DNA of 56,289 bases from an uncultured bacterium (GTDB lineage Bacteria > Bacteroidota > Bacteroidia > Bacteroidales > Bacteroidaceae), in assembly GCA_946188155.1 (NCBI GenBank), contig CAMHUC010000017.1:1-56289 (forward strand), written 5' to 3'. Below are positions 55,855 to 56,289 of this stretch, piece after piece. Positions within the stretch are counted from its first letter, which is position 1. Each line of letters begins with the position of its first letter. A program made the translations under genes and the position numbers. The notes under the pieces are model-generated. The model was not told the DNA's origin. It saw only the letters and a program-made list of their open reading frames with translations, and did no database searches.

Positions 55855-55868
55855 TAAAAAGTATCAGT

Positions 55869-56289
55869 ATGAAAAGACTATTCATCACCACATTCATTGC
55901 TGGCAGCTTTGCTATCTCCGCAACGGCAGCAGACCGCCCGGCAACACAAGGTGACGCTGCGCTTGCAGAGAACGTGCAAGTCACCATCCACGCCGACAAG
56001 GCTGGAGCCAAGATCAACCGTGAGATCTACGGACAGTTCTCCGAACACCTGGGTAGCTGTATCTACGGTGGACTATGGGTGGGCGAGGACTCCAAGATTC
56101 CCAACATCCAGGGCTACCGCAAGGACGTGTTCGAAGCCCTCAAGGCCCTGAAGATTCCCGTGATGCGCTGGCCCGGCGGCTGTTTCGCCGATGACTATCA
56201 CTGGATGGACGGCATCGGCCCGAAGAAGGACCGGCCCTCGCTGCGCAACAACAACTGGGGCGGCACCATCGAGGACAACTCCTTCGGCA
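55869..56289 (+). CDS. Alpha-L-arabinofuranosidase (GH51), 5' part, runs off the window
   Basis: 140 codons seen, open to the window end. A signal peptide, [20 protein letters not shown], is followed by [18 protein letters not shown] and [14 protein letters not shown], the start of GH51 enzymes. Then comes [20 protein letters not shown]. It releases arabinose from arabinan or arabinoxylan outside the cytoplasm. Last visible gene of the arabinose cluster. Confidence 0.92.
   Translation, partial: MKRLFITTFIAGSFAISATAADRPATQGDAALAENVQVTIHADKAGAKINREIYGQFSEHLGSCIYGGLWVGEDSKIPNIQGYRKDVFEALKALKIPVMRWPGGCFADDYHWMDGIGPKKDRPSLRNNNWGGTIEDNSFG

Overview
The window looks like a chromosomal segment of a member of Bacteroidota, order Bacteroidales, most likely Prevotellaceae. 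Three things point there. First, promoters of the Bacteroidales type (-7 element TAnnTTTGC) sit in front of most transcription units. Second, several families are typical of or restricted to this group: a GldB-like lipoprotein, DUF6261, DUF4861, a C11 clostripain-like lipoprotein, DUF3791/DUF3990 modules and GH2 enzymes with DUF4982-type tails. Third, the arabinose locus is organised around a NUDIX-type AraR regulator. Genus is an inference; no rRNA or tRNA gene is visible.

Layout. 1-4.4 kb is an eroded accessory stretch: a 3' fragment of a possible Na/phosphate cotransporter, a small membrane protein whose 5' end is built from a dispersed repeat, a MNT-HEPN pair whose HEPN gene is frameshifted, a repeat island, a C11 protease gene with one in-frame amber codon, and a FISUMP-like remnant. 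4.4-18.4 kb is mostly housekeeping: PBP1A, pyrB-pyrI with a His-rich COG0523 GTPase, glyA, an S9 peptidase, a GldB-like lipoprotein, a DUF4861 protein, a family 2 glycosyltransferase, mtaB and a tiny lipoprotein. 18.7-23.6 kb is an ilvD-ilvB-ilvN-acyl-ACP thioesterase operon read leftward. 23.7-31.7 kb reads rightward: a GH2 enzyme, then cobS-cobC-cobU-cobT (nucleotide-loop assembly of cobalamin), then a second GH2. 31.7-39.3 kb is accessory again: a DUF3791/DUF3990 module, DUF6261, a 43-bp GC-rich tandem repeat, a large surface lipoprotein, and two small PIN modules driven by near-identical promoter blocks. 39.3-44.3 kb holds an ABC-F ATPase and grpE-dnaJ-folC, with a sequence matching the sigma-54 consensus ahead of grpE. 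44.4-56.3 kb is sugar catabolism: galM-MFS transporter-galK, then galM-like lipoprotein, SSS symporter, AraR, araD, araA, an FGGY kinase and the start of a GH51 arabinofuranosidase. Together these would release, import and phosphorylate galactose and arabinose.

The most unusual property is the spacer DNA. Many spacers, and variable loops of at least three proteins (GH2, CobU, GrpE), consist of short tandem repeats with periods of 7, 8, 9, 15, 16, 22, 37 or 43 bp. Some repeat families occur both inside a coding region and in unrelated spacers. A palindrome with perfect 25-bp arms lies in frame inside cobT. No CRISPR array, insertion-sequence transposase, prophage or rRNA/tRNA gene was seen.
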